7,216 nt of DNA. Source: Rhodospirillaceae bacterium (lineage in GTDB: Bacteria; Pseudomonadota; Alphaproteobacteria; Rhodospirillales; Rhodospirillaceae). The notes beneath the pieces are model-generated. The model saw only the letters and a list, made by a program, of their open reading frames with translations, was not told the DNA's origin and made no database searches. The DNA lies in contig JAFGWD010000175.1 of NCBI GenBank assembly GCA_016937315.1, forward strand, positions 1-7,216, read 5' to 3'. The translations under genes and the position numbers were made by a program. Below are positions 6,640-7,216 of the stretch, piece by piece (the stretch's first letter is position 1; every line of letters begins with the position of its first letter).

Positions 6640-7216
6640 ATGGGACGCGTGGTTGAAGTCACCGACGTGATTTTAAGGGATGCACACCAAAGTCTTTTGG
6701 CGACGCGGATGGCCATGGAGGACATGATCCCGGCGTGTGAAGATTTGGACAATGCTGGGTATTGGTCTTTGGAATGTTGGGGAGGTGCAACCTTCGACTC
6801 CTGCATTCGGTTTCTGAACGAGGACCCGTGGGAGCGTCTGCGTACGTTCCGCAAGCTTTTGCCCAAGACGCGGCTGCAGATGTTGCTGCGTGGACAGAAT
6901 CTGTTGGGATACCGCCATTATGAAGACGGCGTGGTGGAACGGTTTGTCACCAAGGCCGCTGAGAATGGTATGGACGTGTTTCGGGTTTTTGACGCGCTGA
7001 ACGACCTACGTAACCTGAAAACCGCGATTGCGGCGGTGAAAAAGACGGGCAAACACGCGCAAGGCACGATTTGCTATACGGTGAGTCCGGTCCACACGGT
7101 TTCGGCTTTTATCGATATGGCGCGGCACCTACAAGACATGGGCGCCGATTCGATTTGCCTCAAGGATATGGCGGCCCTGCTGAAACCGCAGCCAGCCTAT
7201 GACCTGGTCAAGGGCA
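6640..7216 (+). CDS. oadA: Biotin-dependent carboxyltransferase, oxaloacetate decarboxylase alpha / pyruvate carboxylase B family, 5' part
   Basis: The reading frame opens at ATG 6640 and leaves the window after 192 residues with no stop, so the gene is truncated by the window edge. It encodes the start of the HMGL-like TIM barrel that moves a carboxyl group between biotin and pyruvate/oxaloacetate. Visible family motifs are LRDAHQSLLATR (12-23, with metal ligand Asp14), LECWGGATFD (44-53), LLRGQNLLGYRHY (82-94), FRVFDALND (114-122) and the active-site lysine Lys175 in CLKDMAALL, which is carbamylated in characterised relatives. The metal-binding His-x-His, the PYC/OADA domain and any biotinyl domain would lie downstream. 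Sequence alone does not separate an oxaloacetate decarboxylase alpha subunit from a two-subunit pyruvate carboxylase B or a transcarboxylase 5S subunit. The symbol therefore marks the family; the partner genes to the right would decide. It begins 160 bases after fzlA. Confidence 0.85.
   Translation, partial: MGRVVEVTDVILRDAHQSLLATRMAMEDMIPACEDLDNAGYWSLECWGGATFDSCIRFLNEDPWERLRTFRKLLPKTRLQMLLRGQNLLGYRHYEDGVVERFVTKAAENGMDVFRVFDALNDLRNLKTAIAAVKKTGKHAQGTICYTVSPVHTVSAFIDMARHLQDMGADSICLKDMAALLKPQPAYDLVKG

Overview
The window reads as an ordinary chromosomal segment of an alphaproteobacterium, most likely a Rhodospirillales/Azospirillum-type organism. Three things point there. The large glutamate synthase subunit resembles Azospirillum-type GltB as I remember it. 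It is followed by a GST-fold protein with the C-terminal signature of the alphaproteobacterial division factor FzlA. G+C is moderate to high with no obvious compositional break. All supported genes lie on the + strand.

Layout: the 3' end of gltD (1-186) is followed after 14 bases by complete gltB (201-4781). This pair encodes the two subunits of NADPH-dependent glutamate synthase (GOGAT), the glutamate-forming half of the GS/GOGAT ammonium assimilation cycle. The operon closes with a strong intrinsic terminator (4817-4852). A new transcription unit probably begins after it, with an unrecognised 270-residue helical, cytoplasmic-looking protein (4953-5765). A 48-base spacer then leads to a GST-fold protein that I assign to FzlA (5814-6479), an FtsZ-binding cell-division factor. 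After a 160-base gap, a gene with a good Shine-Dalgarno starts at 6640 and runs off the right edge. It is the N-terminal part of a biotin-dependent carboxyltransferase of the oxaloacetate decarboxylase alpha / pyruvate carboxylase B family.

The genes fall into three functional units: nitrogen assimilation (gltD-gltB), a hypothetical gene plus the division gene fzlA, and carboxyl transfer on C3/C4 acids. I see no mobile element, CRISPR array, tRNA, rRNA or phage feature. No obviously new biological system is visible. The least explained element is the 270-residue protein beside fzlA.
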